Of a stretch of 64,000 nt of DNA, positions 1-12,350 are shown in pieces. Each line of letters starts with the position of its first letter. Within the stretch, counting starts at the first letter, position 1. This DNA is from Mactromeris polynyma. Its lineage: Eukaryota; Mollusca; Bivalvia; Venerida; Mactridae. The stretch is from contig JASFXZ010000009.1 in NCBI GenBank assembly GCA_032209605.1, positions 22,369,553 to 22,433,552 on the forward strand. The letters are read 5' to 3'. The position numbers and the translations under genes are program-made. The notes beneath the pieces were generated by a model, which searched no databases, had not been told where the DNA came from, and saw only the letters and a program-made list of their open reading frames with translations.

Positions 1-1251
1 TTTTTCATATATCCATGTATCCGAAGCACATAACCGAAAGATTAGTTCTTGAAACCGATCCGACCTGGTTGTCTATCGATATCAGTGAAACAAATGCATT
101 TTCTGAGGAGACAATCATTTTATTTAGCCAGTGATTTATCAATAATTTCTGGATATATTTTCGACATGTCAATCGAAGGGACGTTGGAAAGCTCGAATGT
201 AGATAAATGAAAGAAAAGTTTCATCATTTACCTGAGCAAGGGAGACAATCAGATCAGAGGGAATATATCTGACATTCACTGATTCTTTGCCCTTGAATTT
301 GACTTTCCAAAGTCTCAACCCGTAGCGAAACAGTCAACAGGTGGGTGGGGCACATTTGGATCCATAGAGACCTTTATCAAAGGAGTCAATGATTCATGTT
401 TCTCCAGGGAAGCTGCACAGCAAGTGAAATACCTTAAAACTTGCTTATAACGAGCACTGGCACCTCTTTCACATGTCTAAATATTTATGCATATGTAACA
501 TGTACTTTGTGTATATATGGGTTTGATGCCTTTTTGCGCAAGAAACATGCAAACTTGAAACTTGAACCGTCATTTGAATTATTACTACAGTTAACTTGAG
601 AGAAAACAAAACACAAATTAAGTTAAACTAGAGTTTTATTATTATTCTCAATTTGTATCACTCGGATCCAATGTAGGAAGTAACTATTGTATCTTCTTTT
701 CCTGTTCAGATAACGTACAGATAATAATAGACTGAACTATTTTATTGTTCACGCTTAATATATATGTATGAAACCGTCGGCTAATTAGCATACGTGAATC
801 ATTATTGTGCCATCAGATCTTGGCTCTACTATACCGTATGGTTAAAAAAAAGCAGAATAAATATTCAAACATTAACACGAAAGTGATATCTTATGGTTGA
901 GAATAATCTCAAGTTTTATAATCTAAGACAAATTAGAACATTGCACGTTAATAATCCCCGCTCTAAATAATGGAAAACACCTACTTTGTAACCCCTTTCA
1001 TTCTTCTGTTTAAATCAAGGGCGAGAAAAGCATTGCATTTATTTCCTCAGGGATTCCAACCTAGGTCCGAAATTCTAAACTTGAGATGTATCCGTTCTCT
1101 AACTTATATCCTGGTCTAGTTATTTCGGTTGAATAAATTTAATGTATTCTATAGTTTTGTCAGAAGTTTAAAAGATAACATTATTCAGATTAGTCATGTC
1201 GCCAGACGGAATACTGCAGAGTAATTTCAAATATAACTAAAATTGAATTGA

Positions 1252-2998
1252 TAGATAGATAGATTTATTTCAGCATAAGATACATATATACATGGTAATT
1301 AAGACAAATATGTTTCATTTATAATATAAAACACATGAGTAATATAAAAAGCCATGCCACACACATTCGTACTAAGGATTACACAAAAAAGAGAAAATAT
1401 CCCTTATTTCCATTGTGGTCCTTGTCATGGATGGTGTGACATAGAGAGTCATGAAACTTCTATCACAGGCACAACATTGCAATTTTATCACAGACAATAA
1501 TATTGAAAGACAATTATATTTTAATTAACATTGACTAGCTAATTATAATGCGAAGTAAAAACTATAAAAGAGCATAATTTCAGAATACTGCTGTTGATTT
1601 AAGAAATTACATGGAACTTTAACATAAAATACTTAAAACACAGATACTCCTGTATAGCATTATCAAAAAGAAATAATTAATTGCTTAGAAAGTGTCTTTT
1701 AATTGCAACTTTAAACCCACTGAGTGTATTCATATTTCTTATAGATGGGGTAGTATGTTCCAGAGACTACATACTATGTAGGAGAAGGACTTCAATCCAA
1801 AACCTTTTACTTTTGGGACAGAAAAAGAGCCATTTTCTCTAAACCTAGTTTTATGAGAATGAATAGTATCTGTGAGGACAAAATTCTCTCCCATATAATC
1901 AGGGGCTAAACCATTCTTTATTTTAAAAACATGACATAAGGTAATTTGTTCCACTCTCTTATTCACTGGTAACCAGTTTAGGGATTTAAAATGTTCATTT
2001 TCAATATGTGATCTTTGTTCTAATTTCAGGACAAAACGTATTAGCTTGTTCTGTGTTATTTGGAGTTTATCTTTCCATATTTACCATGATACCAGAAACA
2101 ACAGGAGTAATCAAAATGACACTGAATAAGGGCCATAACCAAAAGCTTTTTTGTATGTTGTGTAAGATAACAACGTTTCCTATAATGAAATTTTAACTTA
2201 GTATTAGCTTTCTTTATAACAGAACGGGCCATGGACTCACAAGTTAAGTTTTGATCTAAAGTAGCACCTAGATATTTGACTGATGAAGTTTGTTCTATGA
2301 CAGTGCCATTACAATTTATATTTAAAATGGGATCTGATCTTAACTTGGGCTTGGAACCAAACAATATAGACTCTGTTTTACCCAAGTGTAAAGAAAATTT
2401 GTTATCAACTAACCACTGACTAACTAATTCAAGATCATCTGATAACTCCTTTTCAATAATTGACTTATTTTTACCTGCAACAAGTATACCAGAATCATCT
2501 GCATAAAGTAAAAGTTTGTTTTTGACAACCGCAGACATATCATTTACATAAATCAAAAATAGCAGTGGGCCTAAAATAGATCCTTGAGGAACACCACATG
2601 TAATATTGGAAGATGATGAAAAATACCGTCAACACCCACAAGCTGTTGTCTATTTGATAAATATGATGTAAACCATCTGATAATATCGTGATCAAAGCCT
2701 AACGCTTCCATTTTCATGAGAAGAATGGAGTGGTCAACAGTATCGAATGCTTTTTGGAGATCGAGAAGAACCATGCCCACAAAATTACCCTTATCCATTT
2801 GAAACCTTATAAAATCAGTAAGGTTTATAAGACAGGTATCTGTTGAATAACCACATCTGAAACCATACTGAAATTTATATAGTAAACTTTTTTCTTTAAG
2901 ATACTGTTCCACCTGATCATACACAACCTTTTCAAATATCTTGGAAACAATACTAAGTATGGAAACAGGCCTATTATTTCCAACTTCAGTTTGAAAAC
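1252..2998 (-). mobile_element. 5'-truncated non-LTR retrotransposon (LINE) with decayed reverse transcriptase
   Basis: Read on the minus strand this encodes the fingers and palm of a LINE reverse transcriptase. An RPVSIL-type motif lies near 2,965, an LLDLQKAFDTVDH motif near 2,760, GVPQGSILGP near 2,580, and the catalytic YADD near 2,510, followed by thumb and C-terminal sequence to a stop at 1,677. At least three frameshifts (about 2,610, 2,050 and 1,740) break the frame, so it is dead. The 3' end carries a short (ATCT)n-type tail (1,252-1,265). It is flanked by AATTGA at 1,246-1,251 and 2,999-3,004, a target-site duplication; copy B has the single unfilled site near 12,634. The 5' part (endonuclease and ORF1) is missing, as expected of truncated target-primed insertion. 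The motifs suit a Jockey/CR1-type clade; the exact clade is not resolved. Confidence 0.88.
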
Positions 2999-3963
2999 AA
3001 TTGAGAAAATGTATACCATTGATACCATTATAAAATTCAGTTTGAGTAGGAAGCATCCATCGTATGTGTCAATTTTACAATTTAAAACTATCATCTATTA
3101 GATGTAAATACGAAATAAGTTACATATCATTGACCGCACTGATACGTTATCGCTTTTATGATAACAAGGGAGATAAGAATGCAAACAACGGGATTTTTTG
3201 ATAAACAAAAGAGAGATAATTATTTCCCTTGAACACCAAACACCACACGAAATCGATCTGTTGTCTGAATTATAATAGACGTAATTTGATTATATCTCCA
3301 ATCCGGAAATAAAGTAACGTAAAATGATAAAATGTCTAGATTATAGTTACCACGTTATATAAGTGTCAACATACACGTAACAACAATAGATGTAATTACG
3401 TTTAAGTAATTTGGTATCGTCTTTTTATACGGCGCCGTAATCAACAACAGCAGGTTATCTAGCTTATTTCATTTTAAATACATTAACTGTTATATTACCA
3501 TAAGAACCAGTAGAATACATAATACAGTTCATTTATACATTTACATAATTATGTTATTTATGCATTGAGCTCATATGTATATCGTATTGGAAAAAAAGTG
3601 TCCACATTTGAAATGCCATCCAGCTATTGACTTAGTATATATTTTAGATTTATAGTTATGCACATCTTATTTGAAACTCTTTGCACTGTTCAAACCCTAA
3701 ACAGATTGAAAACATTCTAATTTTGCACGCTTCTTAATTTACAGTTTGTGTAACCTTAATTCATAGCTCAATAATGTTCAATGAATACTATGTTTAAAAC
3801 AGGTTTTATATACATCGTGTACCGATCTATACAATACAGTAATACACTAGTCGTCTGACGATAACGCGTTAAATTTATTAGTCGATTTTATAAATACATT
3901 ACCTAAGCAAGTGGGGAATTTCCACAGTCGACGAAATCGATAGTAGGGTTCAAAGGATAGAAA

Positions 3964-6197
3964 ATGGCGTTTGGAGGGCGTTTTCAGCAGAAAATGTCCG
4001 AGGAAACATATGATTTTGTGTGTACTACATGTGCTGAAGACAACAAGACTGTAGAAGCTGTGAAGTATTGTGTAGAATGTAGTGGATATTGTTGTCAATA
4101 TTGTACCGACGCGCACAAGTTTCCAGCACTCAGAAGTCACAGTCTTCTTGATGTAAGCCAGGGCAAACAAGCGAGCGGCCAGCCATCCAGTTTACCGGAG
4201 TTTCCTACAGAGCGATGTAGCATACATAAAGGGAAAGTAGTGGACATGTATTGTGAAGGTCATGATGTTGTTGGCTGCTATGTCTGTATTGCAAAAGATC
4301 ACAAGTAAGCTTCATCTGTATTTATATGGATTTGAATTATGCCACAGTAGAGCACATCACTGGCATATCTTTTAATGTACATGAAAAGTTCTCCACCTAA
4401 ATACGTTGTCGTACTTTTTCAAAGTTGATACTTCCTTGTTGTGCACTTTTATAGCACTTATTTATTTTGTTCACATAATCGATTGACATTAAGACAACGT
4501 ACAGATGTTAACAGACTGAACTAATTCATTTGTCACGCTTAATATTGATGTACGAGTTACGTTTTGGTTATTTTAATATCAATTATATTATTTTCCTAGC
4601 AATATATTATTATTATTTTGTGTAATCGAGGTTTATAATATACTAATTTGATGTGGGCAGTACATTTATTGCACTATCGGCTTGGAACATTATTTATTGT
4701 GTAAATAACTGATTTCATATACTAATGAGTATTGACCCAAATTGAGACTGTTGACGACGTACACTGGTATTTTTACTATTTAATGGACAAAATATGCATT
4801 ATATAATGATTGAATGCAATTCTATTACATCATACTATTTCAGGTCTTGTGAAGACAGTCTAATTCATTCCATACCAGATATGATTGACACCATATTTAA
4901 GTTGTCTGACTGCAAACAGACGCACAGTCTTCTGAGAGATATTATGGTAGCCATGGAAACTGCAAGTAAAGCTAAAGAAACTAAACTTCAATCATTGAAT
5001 AAAGCAAAGAAAGAAGTAATGGGTAAAGTCAATGTATTCCAGAAAGCGTTAGAAGCCATCCTGAGTAAAATTGCCGAGTTATCTCGTGAAGAAATAGAAG
5101 CTGTATACAAACAACTAGAAATAGAATTTCTGAACGAACAGCGCACTGTTGATAGCATCTGTGCAGCATTGAAGATGACAGATGATAAGCTGATAAAGTC
5201 TGAAGGCAATAGAGCCCAACGTTTTGTCTGTACGAAAATTGCTCAGGGAAAGATGAAACAAGCAGACGATGTAAAGGCAAAGTACGATTTGCAACACGAT
5301 ACTGACGTACCGATATCATTCATTCCCAATGAATCATTGATGGGATATATCCAAGCTTTACAAGGTCTTGGTCAAGTACAGAAACAAAACATTCAGAAAA
5401 ACGACCTCTACAAAATCAATGGAAGAAGCGATATAACTATAAAAATTCCTGATGATTCTAGGTCAAGCTGTTCCCTTGGATGTTGTCTGACACATGATAA
5501 CCAACTACTTGTCACAGATATAAACAATAAGAAACTAAAACGTATTGATATACAGAAGATGTCAGTTGTTGAATATTGTACTTTAGATTCTGTACCTTAT
5601 GGTGTATGTTGCATCAGCAAACATGAAGTTGCTGTTGCTTGTCAGAATGTCAACAAGATCCAGTTTGTTTCCATTCATAACAATATGACGCCTACAAAAC
5701 AAATTAAAATGTCTCATCGTTGTTATGGTATTGCTTTCAATGATGGTAAGCTTCATGTGACAGATTATAATACTTCACTCTATGTCTATGATATGACTGG
5801 TACCCTGTTAAAGACGATTTCACAAGACAATGCTGGGAATGAACTGTTCAACCGTAGTCAACATGTTACATTTAATGAAAGTGGAGACAGAATGTTTGTC
5901 GGAGGTCGGAACAATGGACTTCTCTGTTTTGATGGGATGGGAAATTATTTGTCCACAATTAACGACACTGACATAAAAGATGCAGATGGAGTATGTGTTG
6001 ATGGTAGAGGAAACATGTTTGTAGTTGGGTACAAATCAAATAATGTGGTACAAGTCAATGAGAATGGGAAGAAACTTGGTGTAGTTGTGAATCAACTAGA
6101 TGGATTACAAGGTCCACGCTCAGTGTGTTTTCATCCGGGACTGAATATAATGTTTGTTACCATGAATTGTGTATTGAAAATGTATGAACTCGAGTAA
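3964..6197 (+). CDS. RING-less TRIM-like protein, B-box/B-box/coiled coil/NHL-type propeller (copy A)
   Basis: Two coding exons, 3964-4304 and 4844-6197, join through a GTAAGC donor and a TTTCAG acceptor (phase 2) into 564 residues. Exon 1 has two zinc-binding B-boxes: C20, C23, C36, C39, C44, C47, H51, H59; then C85, H88, C97, H100/D101, C105, C108, H113, with the last ligand H122 supplied by exon 2, which supports the splice. A charged coiled coil covers about residues 130-260. The rest (about 300-564) has repeated VTD/FVGG-type blades ending in FHPG, like NHL propellers of TRIM2/3/56/71-type proteins. No RING precedes the B-boxes, so ligase activity is not implied; the family acts as cytoplasmic signalling or RNA/protein-binding scaffolds, often in innate immunity in bivalves (inference). 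The start ATG has a favourable AAAATGG context. A closely related intact paralogue lies 9.7 kb downstream. Confidence 0.9.
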
Positions 6198-6266
6198 TCA
6201 CACACATTGCGCTAACATTGCTGAAATTATTGTACAGTTGCGTGCAGTGTTGAAATGGGACATTCA

Positions 6267-6272
6267 AATAAA
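6267..6272 (+). terminator. Putative polyadenylation signal, copy A gene
   Basis: AATAAA lies 70 bases after the stop codon of the copy A TRIM-like gene. The same signal is kept at the matching place in copy B. The cleavage site is not visible. Confidence 0.45.
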
Positions 6273-6823
6273 ATTTAGCAGAATGACAGATGATGAATGT
6301 AAACGCTGAGTATGTTTTTTGCAGAGGCTGAATATAATATTTGTTACCATGGAGTATGGTAGATAACTTTGAACAAATGCACTTGAGATAATATAATACT
6401 CAGTATCTGTCGTATATGTGTGTTTGGTGAGATATTGTAAGTTAAGTAGACATTTCTGTGCTAGAAGAAGTGTCATTGTTATTGAGTGAATGAGGTGTAC
6501 AGATATGTAAAGAAAGTTTAGAGATGCTATATTCTAAGTTATATTCATGTACATCGTAAGTAGTAATCGCTTCCTATGTTGTGTTTTGTTGTTTTTGATG
6601 GGATGAACGTGTACATGTGGCTATTTGTGTTTGCGTCTCGTCCCTTTGAATTTTTTGATTGGTTGTTTAAATGTATATTCATTACTTTACGTTAGCTTTT
6701 GAGGTCGTTGTGTACTTCGTATGTGATATTTCGTGCTCGACTTCAACATACCATTTTTCGATCGCAGTACGCACATTTTATTGATAGTTCTATGAATTGA
6801 TTTTGCACAAGCGCATCTCATTT

Positions 6824-6849
6824 ACCGTTAGGTATTTGTACCTAACGGT
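6824..6849 (+). repeat. 26-base perfect hairpin, copy A only
   Basis: ACCGTTAGGTA, a TTTG loop, and its exact reverse complement. Copy B keeps only one arm near 16,550. It may be a small fold-back insertion or a replication-slip palindrome. Confidence 0.5.
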
Positions 6850-7419
6850 GAAGTATTCTTGTAAAATGAAATGCAATTATATAGTTTGCAGTTGACTTAT
6901 AACTATCGGATGTATCAATACAAGTTTTGCCGCTTTAAAATGATGTTGCATGTCTGTCACTATCGGGTTATTCTGTTATCACTTCAGACAAAGGAGGTCA
7001 CACCATGAAACACGAACACCACGTGGTTTCAACTGCATGGCATCATCTTTACAAAATGAGAAGTTTGTCTTGAATACTATTTTCGGTGTGATCATACGCT
7101 TTACTGATCACTATGTATTACTTTGTATTTGCGTCAGACACTTGCTTTTGTACAGTTGTGACGAAATATGTTGAGAGTTTGTGGGTGTAACATCAAAATG
7201 TGATTGAATGACATCCGGTGGAGGGGAGATAATACCTGTATTTTGAATATTCCTCATGTACGTACTTAAGAAAACTTTAAGTTTAAGGGAACGTGTCATT
7301 ATGTATTTAGATATTGACAAAATAAACTTGTATTCATTAACGTTCTTGTATTGTTTATTGCGGTAAAGTGACTTCAATATAAAGCTTGTTACTAGTACAA
7401 TACATATTCCATATATGTA

Positions 7420-7644
7420 CAGGGTGTTAAAAAATGTTCGTTTACAAAGTTGGAATTTTGTATTTTTGCTCGTTCCATCTATGTCGCTACATACCTATAG
7501 TTTACTTCTGCGTGAGAGTTCAATATAAAACAGACATTCATAAAAAAACAGTAGTTTTCACTATGCGAAATAAAGTCAGTGTACACAGCATTGTTTTTAT
7601 TTTATCGAAATTTAACTTTTTGAACAAACTTTTTTAACACCCTG
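7420..7644. mobile_element. MITE, mariner-like, CAGGGTGTT termini (copy A)
   Basis: About 23-base terminal inverted repeats start CAGGGTGTTAAAAAA and the 225-base element is flanked by TA on both sides, the Tc1/mariner target. No transposase is encoded. The equivalent element at 17,132-17,364 in copy B shows that the insertion predates the duplication. Confidence 0.8.
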
Positions 7645-8158
7645 TATACTGAGCACAACTTCAGAGGAAACACATTTACTTTGGCCTTCCCGTTTTTCTG
7701 ATAGAGTAAATCTATGTTTCTATGAAGTTTTGCTCAGTATATATTAATATATTGGATTAAATCAGGGGCAATATTACAGAAACATCTTTAGTAAAATGTT
7801 ATCATTATCCTTAACACTACACTTTCCTTAACTGTTTTTTTAACATACAGGCTACTAAATGGTCAAATCAAAAGTGATAATTGAGAAGTATCAATATCTT
7901 GTTGTCATTACCATTAAAAAGCCTAACAATTTTAATGTGGTTTTGGAATTACATCCATTTGAAGTTTTGAACATAAATGAAAATATTTCAGATTTACTTA
8001 AGCTGCTTCTGTAATACGGGCCGTGAAGTTCATAATTATCGATTATTGTACAATAATTTTATATATTCACCTGTGTCATCATCTTTGACCCGATATCAAC
8101 CCGACAGTAGAGCGCGAGGTTTGATACGGGACGAAGATGTGATAAGACATTTATCGTA

Positions 8159-8329
8159 CAGTCAACTCTTGTTATACTGACATTCGTTACAACGGAATAT
8201 TCATTTAAGAACACAAATTCGGTGGAAATGAATTTGCTTATTTGGTAATCAAATTCAATATAACGACATATTCAATACAACGACATAAATCCAAGGAACA
8301 AACATGGTCGTTATAATGAGAGTTGACTG
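8159..8329. mobile_element. MITE, CAGTCAACTC termini (copy A)
   Basis: A 171-base element with about 20-base inverted ends (CAGTCAACTCTTGTTATA and its complement) between TA dinucleotides. It contains internal TATAACGACAT-like short repeats. The same element is at 17,875-18,045 in copy B. Confidence 0.8.
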
Positions 8330-8796
8330 TATCATACATTTAATTATCATATTTGGGTCTGAAGATGCAATTTTAAATGATAGCAGACATAACCTTTAGG
8401 AAATATGTGGAAAAAGAAAATACAGACAGACTTAAACATGAATATAGCTTATACATTAAACTCTTGGTATTGAGGCATAATCTGATCTTAGATGATATAT
8501 TTGTACGAAATCGTGGCAAAACAAACCACACTGAAATCGCAGTACATTTCAGATTTCACTATGTAAATATTATAAAAATATATTATTATTCATCATTTTT
8601 ACCATTAGCGTATCCATATGTTTTAGTACATATATATATAGGTAACAGAGATTGTATTATATTCCAAACACGCGAGTTTTGTTGATATAATATATAAAAG
8701 ATTATACGTTGATTATGGATTAAAGTCTTTGACATTGTCCCGTGAACAAATTAAAACATAATGCACAACAATAAACAATAAACTTCGGATGCTTCT

Positions 8797-9770
8797 AGTA
8801 TAAACCCAATTCGATAAGGCTTTCATTATCGATTTATCCATTATATTGGGTATAGCGTGGGAAGGATGTTGTTGTTGTTTAAATCATATTTTCAATTAGT
8901 GTTAGTGAATACGGGCCCTGGTGTCATACTATTCAAAAACAAATACATAGTAATACAAATTGAATAAACTTGTTGTATTTCTTCCTTGCCTGTACTGTTA
9001 TCGTTTAAAACCAAACTTTATACAATAAACCTCACGTAAAGACCACCTCAATAATAAGACCACCTTAATATTAATATCACACTTTTCATGTCCATTTTCA
9101 CTGTTCCATTCTTTATTCAGACTCAATATTAAGACCACCTCAATATTAAGACCACCTCAATATTAAGACCACATCAATATTAAGACCACCTCACTGCTAA
9201 GACAACACTTTTTAAGGGTACCAAGGGTGATCTTATTATTGAGGTTTTACTGCATTTCTTCCTGACTTGTTCTGTAACAGTTTAAAACCAAAATGTATAC
9301 ATGAATTTATATAAACTTCGGCTTATGCTGAGTATGATCACATTGAATATAGAGTTGCATCAAAGTCTGACCAATTTGAAATTGCTTCTGTGAGTAGTGT
9401 GTAATATATAAAAAATGTGCAAGAAAAGTGACCATGTAAATATAGCTATAAAAAATAATATTTTTCTGCACCAACATTGTGAAAGATAAAAATGAGGACA
9501 TTTCAAGAATTCTATTCTTGTCCGGCCATTCTTCAAATGCCGCGAAAAGTTCTATATTCGTGCAAGGGAAATTTAGGTCGTGATTAAAATTTGTATAATG
9601 TTTTAGAATGACGGATCCCGTTTTTGGAAATCGCAATGTACGTACAAGCTTGTGATCTGGTAAGGATAGGACATACGGCCGTTCACCAAAGTTTCAATAG
9701 AGCGAGTTCATGTTCAAGATAAGTGAGTATCGTGGATTTTATATCGTAACTCGGGATTATAAACATAACT
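8797..9770 (+). repeat. Spacer with a degenerate inverted-repeat element and a 17-base tandem repeat
   Basis: No gene is visible. About 9,023-9,252 has inverted ends (ACCTCAATAATAAGACC against GGTGATCTTATTATTGAGGT) and an internal run of about four 17-base units (CTCAATATTAAGACCAC) at 9,122-9,190. A related fragment is at 42,255-42,335 in a TAF5L intron. Confidence 0.6.
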
Positions 9771-10196
9771 GTGCACTCTGCACTCTTCACTCAGCACTCG
9801 TCTCTCTACTATCATCACTCTTCACTCATCACTCATCACTCTGCCCTCTTCACTCTGCACTCTTCTCTCAACACTCTGCAGTCTTCCTTCATAACTCTGA
9901 ACTCTTCACTTATCACTCTGCACTCTTCTGTCATCACTCTGTCTGCATTCTTCTCTCATCACTCTGCACTCTTCTCTCATCACTCTGCACTCTTCTCTCA
10001 TCACTCTGCACTCTTCTCTCATCACTCAGCACTCTTCACTCAACACTCTTCACTCTTCACTGTTCTCTCAATACTTTGCACTCATCTCTCATCACTTATC
10101 TCTCATCACTCATCTCTCATCACTCAGCACTCTTCATTCTTCACTCATTACTCATCTCTCATCACTCTTTCTCATCACTATGAACTCTGCACTTAG
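9771..10196 (+). repeat. Minisatellite of CACTC-rich 7- to 21-base units
   Basis: The stretch is built from variants of CACTCTGCACTCT and TCTCATCACTC, with a core of near-identical 21-base units at about 9,960-10,030. The 21-base higher-order period keeps two frames open for about 140-157 codons, which explains the long but non-gene reading frames here. A short reverse-complement remnant (GAGTGCAGAGTGCAGAGTG) lies at 10,463-10,482. Confidence 0.9.
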
Positions 10197-11895
10197 AACT
10201 TAAAATATAAATATAAGTGAGTGTTAAGCACATTGAAAGATTTAGAGCACTATTTGCTAAATACTATCTGTGATCCACTGCCTTTGAGATTTGAGCGAGA
10301 ATTTAAGATTGAGTGTAAGATTTTAAGTGCCGAGTGTAACTGCGATATTCAAAAAATCTTCCTTTAATCCCAAAATGACACTTAACCTCAAACAGATAAG
10401 ACTTCAAACCATTTAATGTACTTCACACACTCTGATTTGTAGCTAATGTGTTCTGAGTATTGAGTGCAGAGTGCAGAGTGCTAAACAACGGTTATAATTC
10501 TATGCCAATTTTTTTTTAGGTGAAAATCAAATTATGTCGATTAGGATACGAGTGCAAGTACTGATTATATCGTTATAATGAACACTATATAAAATTGTAG
10601 CTACTTTTATGTGTTTTTGTGTATATTTCGTTCAGGTAAATATGCTTACAATGATATCAAAACATACTTTAAATATTTTCTGGGACCAAACATCTTATTG
10701 CAGTTTTGGCCATTTTATTTTGTCGACTTTTCGAAATATGTGTAGGCCGCGGCCTACACGGTCTATAGGAATCTACGCCCCTGTTAATTCCAGATAAAGT
10801 CTAAACGTGATCACAAAGGATATACAAGAAATGCGTTGATGCAAAGCATCCAAGGGCGCCGCAAAACTGGTGCACAATGTTTTGGAATAGCGTAATGGCG
10901 GAAAAATGTTTTGGAATAGTCCATTTTCATACTATCATTGGCGTGTATTTCCTTTTAAACACCGTAACTTGCATAAATATCCACGTTACAAGTACCAATG
11001 TGTTAATATTGATATAAGTAAATTGAAAATGAAGTTTTTTATAATTAATTATTTTTATTTTATCTTCGACACCTAGCACACATGCTGTTTATGTAGAATC
11101 GTCCTATTTTTCGGGGATCAGCAAATATTTATCATAAACCTATCGTTTTAACTTTGTAAAAGACATTTATTCGACAATACAAATGCATTAAAAATATTTT
11201 ATTTCTAAATCATAAAAATACAAAAAGTAACGTGTAATATCTACTGCAGTTTAACCCTTAATAAAAAAATAGATTCAGTTATAAATAGATGCTCCTACCA
11301 TAGTCTCAAAACTTTCGTGATTCCATTAAAGGCCCTGCCCTCATGGGCGGTGCCAATAACCTTAAGTAAGCACTTAAATATTCACAGCCAGACTCGGCCG
11401 AGTTGACTTTGATTTCTAAGTTTTGGGTGACAGTACCAAGATTACGCTAAATTCCACTTGTACGTATTCCCATTGCAAATTTTTTTTTCATCTCAAGCAA
11501 TTCGATTAATTATGGTTTATTTAATCATGTGTGTCAGAGTCATACACGGCCTCTTGAGCACGTGTCCTCTCTACAATAATACACTGTAAATCAAAGTACT
11601 TAATTATATCAAATATCATAAAGAACAAACATTATTTCAAAGTTTATTGTCCACGTTACCGCGTGTCCAGTTGTTAAACGATTGTAACAATTTGTCAAGT
11701 AAGTTTCATGTTATTGTTAAGTTTATATAAAGTGTCAATTAACTACTTTACTGTACGATGTACATGTAAAAAGTCTCGCAAAGAGTAGCAACGATTATTT
11801 CCGTTCTTTTTTCTCACGGTTCGGTTCAACTCTATCTTACAAATATTCGGATTGGTTCGTCAGATGGCATTTTTATTCCTCAAGTAATTATCTGA
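10197..11895. other. Unassigned AT-rich spacer between the duplicated blocks
   Basis: I see no gene, no inverted-repeat element with clear ends and no tandem array here apart from the minisatellite-complement remnant near 10,470 and a local direct repeat of AATGTTTTGGAATAG near 10,880-10,920. Confidence 0.6.
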
Positions 11896-12317
11896 GCATT
11901 TTCTGAAGAGACAATTATTTTAATTAGCCAGTGATTTGTCAATAATTTCTGGATATATGTTCGACATGTCAGTCGAAGGGACGTTGGAAAGCTCGAATGT
12001 AGAAAAATGAAAACGTTTCATCATTTACCTGAGCAAGGGAGACAATCCGATCAGAGGGAATTTATTTGACATTCACTGATTCTTTGCCCTGGAATTTGAC
12101 TTTCCAAGTCTCAACCCGTAGCGAAACAGTCATCAGGTGGGGGGCACATTTGGCTTTATAGAGACCTTTATCAAGGGAGTCGATGATTCATGTTTCTTCA
12201 GGGAAGCTGCACAGAAAGTGAAATACCTTAAAACCACTGACATAAAGAACACTGGAATATAAGGAACTCATTTTATATCCTTATACAAGCATGAACATTT
12301 TGGCATTCAAATTACGC

Positions 12318-12350
12318 ACGCATGCACCCACTCACACACGTGCGCACTTC
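12318..12350 (+). repeat. CA/CG-rich simple repeat
   Basis: Short run of CACGCACGCATG and CACACACGTGCGCAC-type dinucleotide sequence inside the part of copy B that has no match in copy A. Confidence 0.5.

Larger units (their letters stand above)
96..8796 (+). repeat. Segmental duplication, copy A (8.7 kb)
   Basis: This block is repeated in direct orientation at about 11,896-18,516. Similarity begins at a shared GCATTTTCTGA (96 and 11,896) and ends at a shared CTTCGGATGCTTCTA (about 8,796 and 18,516); the bases outside do not match. The block holds a complete TRIM-like gene with its upstream 3 kb and downstream 2.6 kb, so promoter and 3' region were copied too. The two copies differ by substitutions and small indels and by two large differences: a LINE at 1,252-2,998 present only here, and unmatched sequence at about 440-1,140 here against about 12,240-12,530 in copy B. 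The block start lies close to the window edge, so similarity could extend further left only if interrupted. Confidence 0.9.

Noticed and set aside
4988..5319. Antisense frames opposite exon 2 of the copy A TRIM-like gene (and the matching ones at 14,660-14,991)
   Set aside because: Shadows of a real coding exon; their conservation between copies follows from the duplication.
7434..7637. 67-codon frame MFVYKVGILYF...
   Set aside because: Lies wholly inside a MITE with inverted ends; not a protein gene.
9710..10196. Two overlapping + frames of 141-157 codons rich in His, Ser and Leu
   Set aside because: Both are products of the 7/21-base minisatellite period; no start context, no conservation expected.
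10730..10790. GCCGCGGCCTAC palindrome as a regulatory or tRNA feature
   Set aside because: Short palindrome only, no supporting context.
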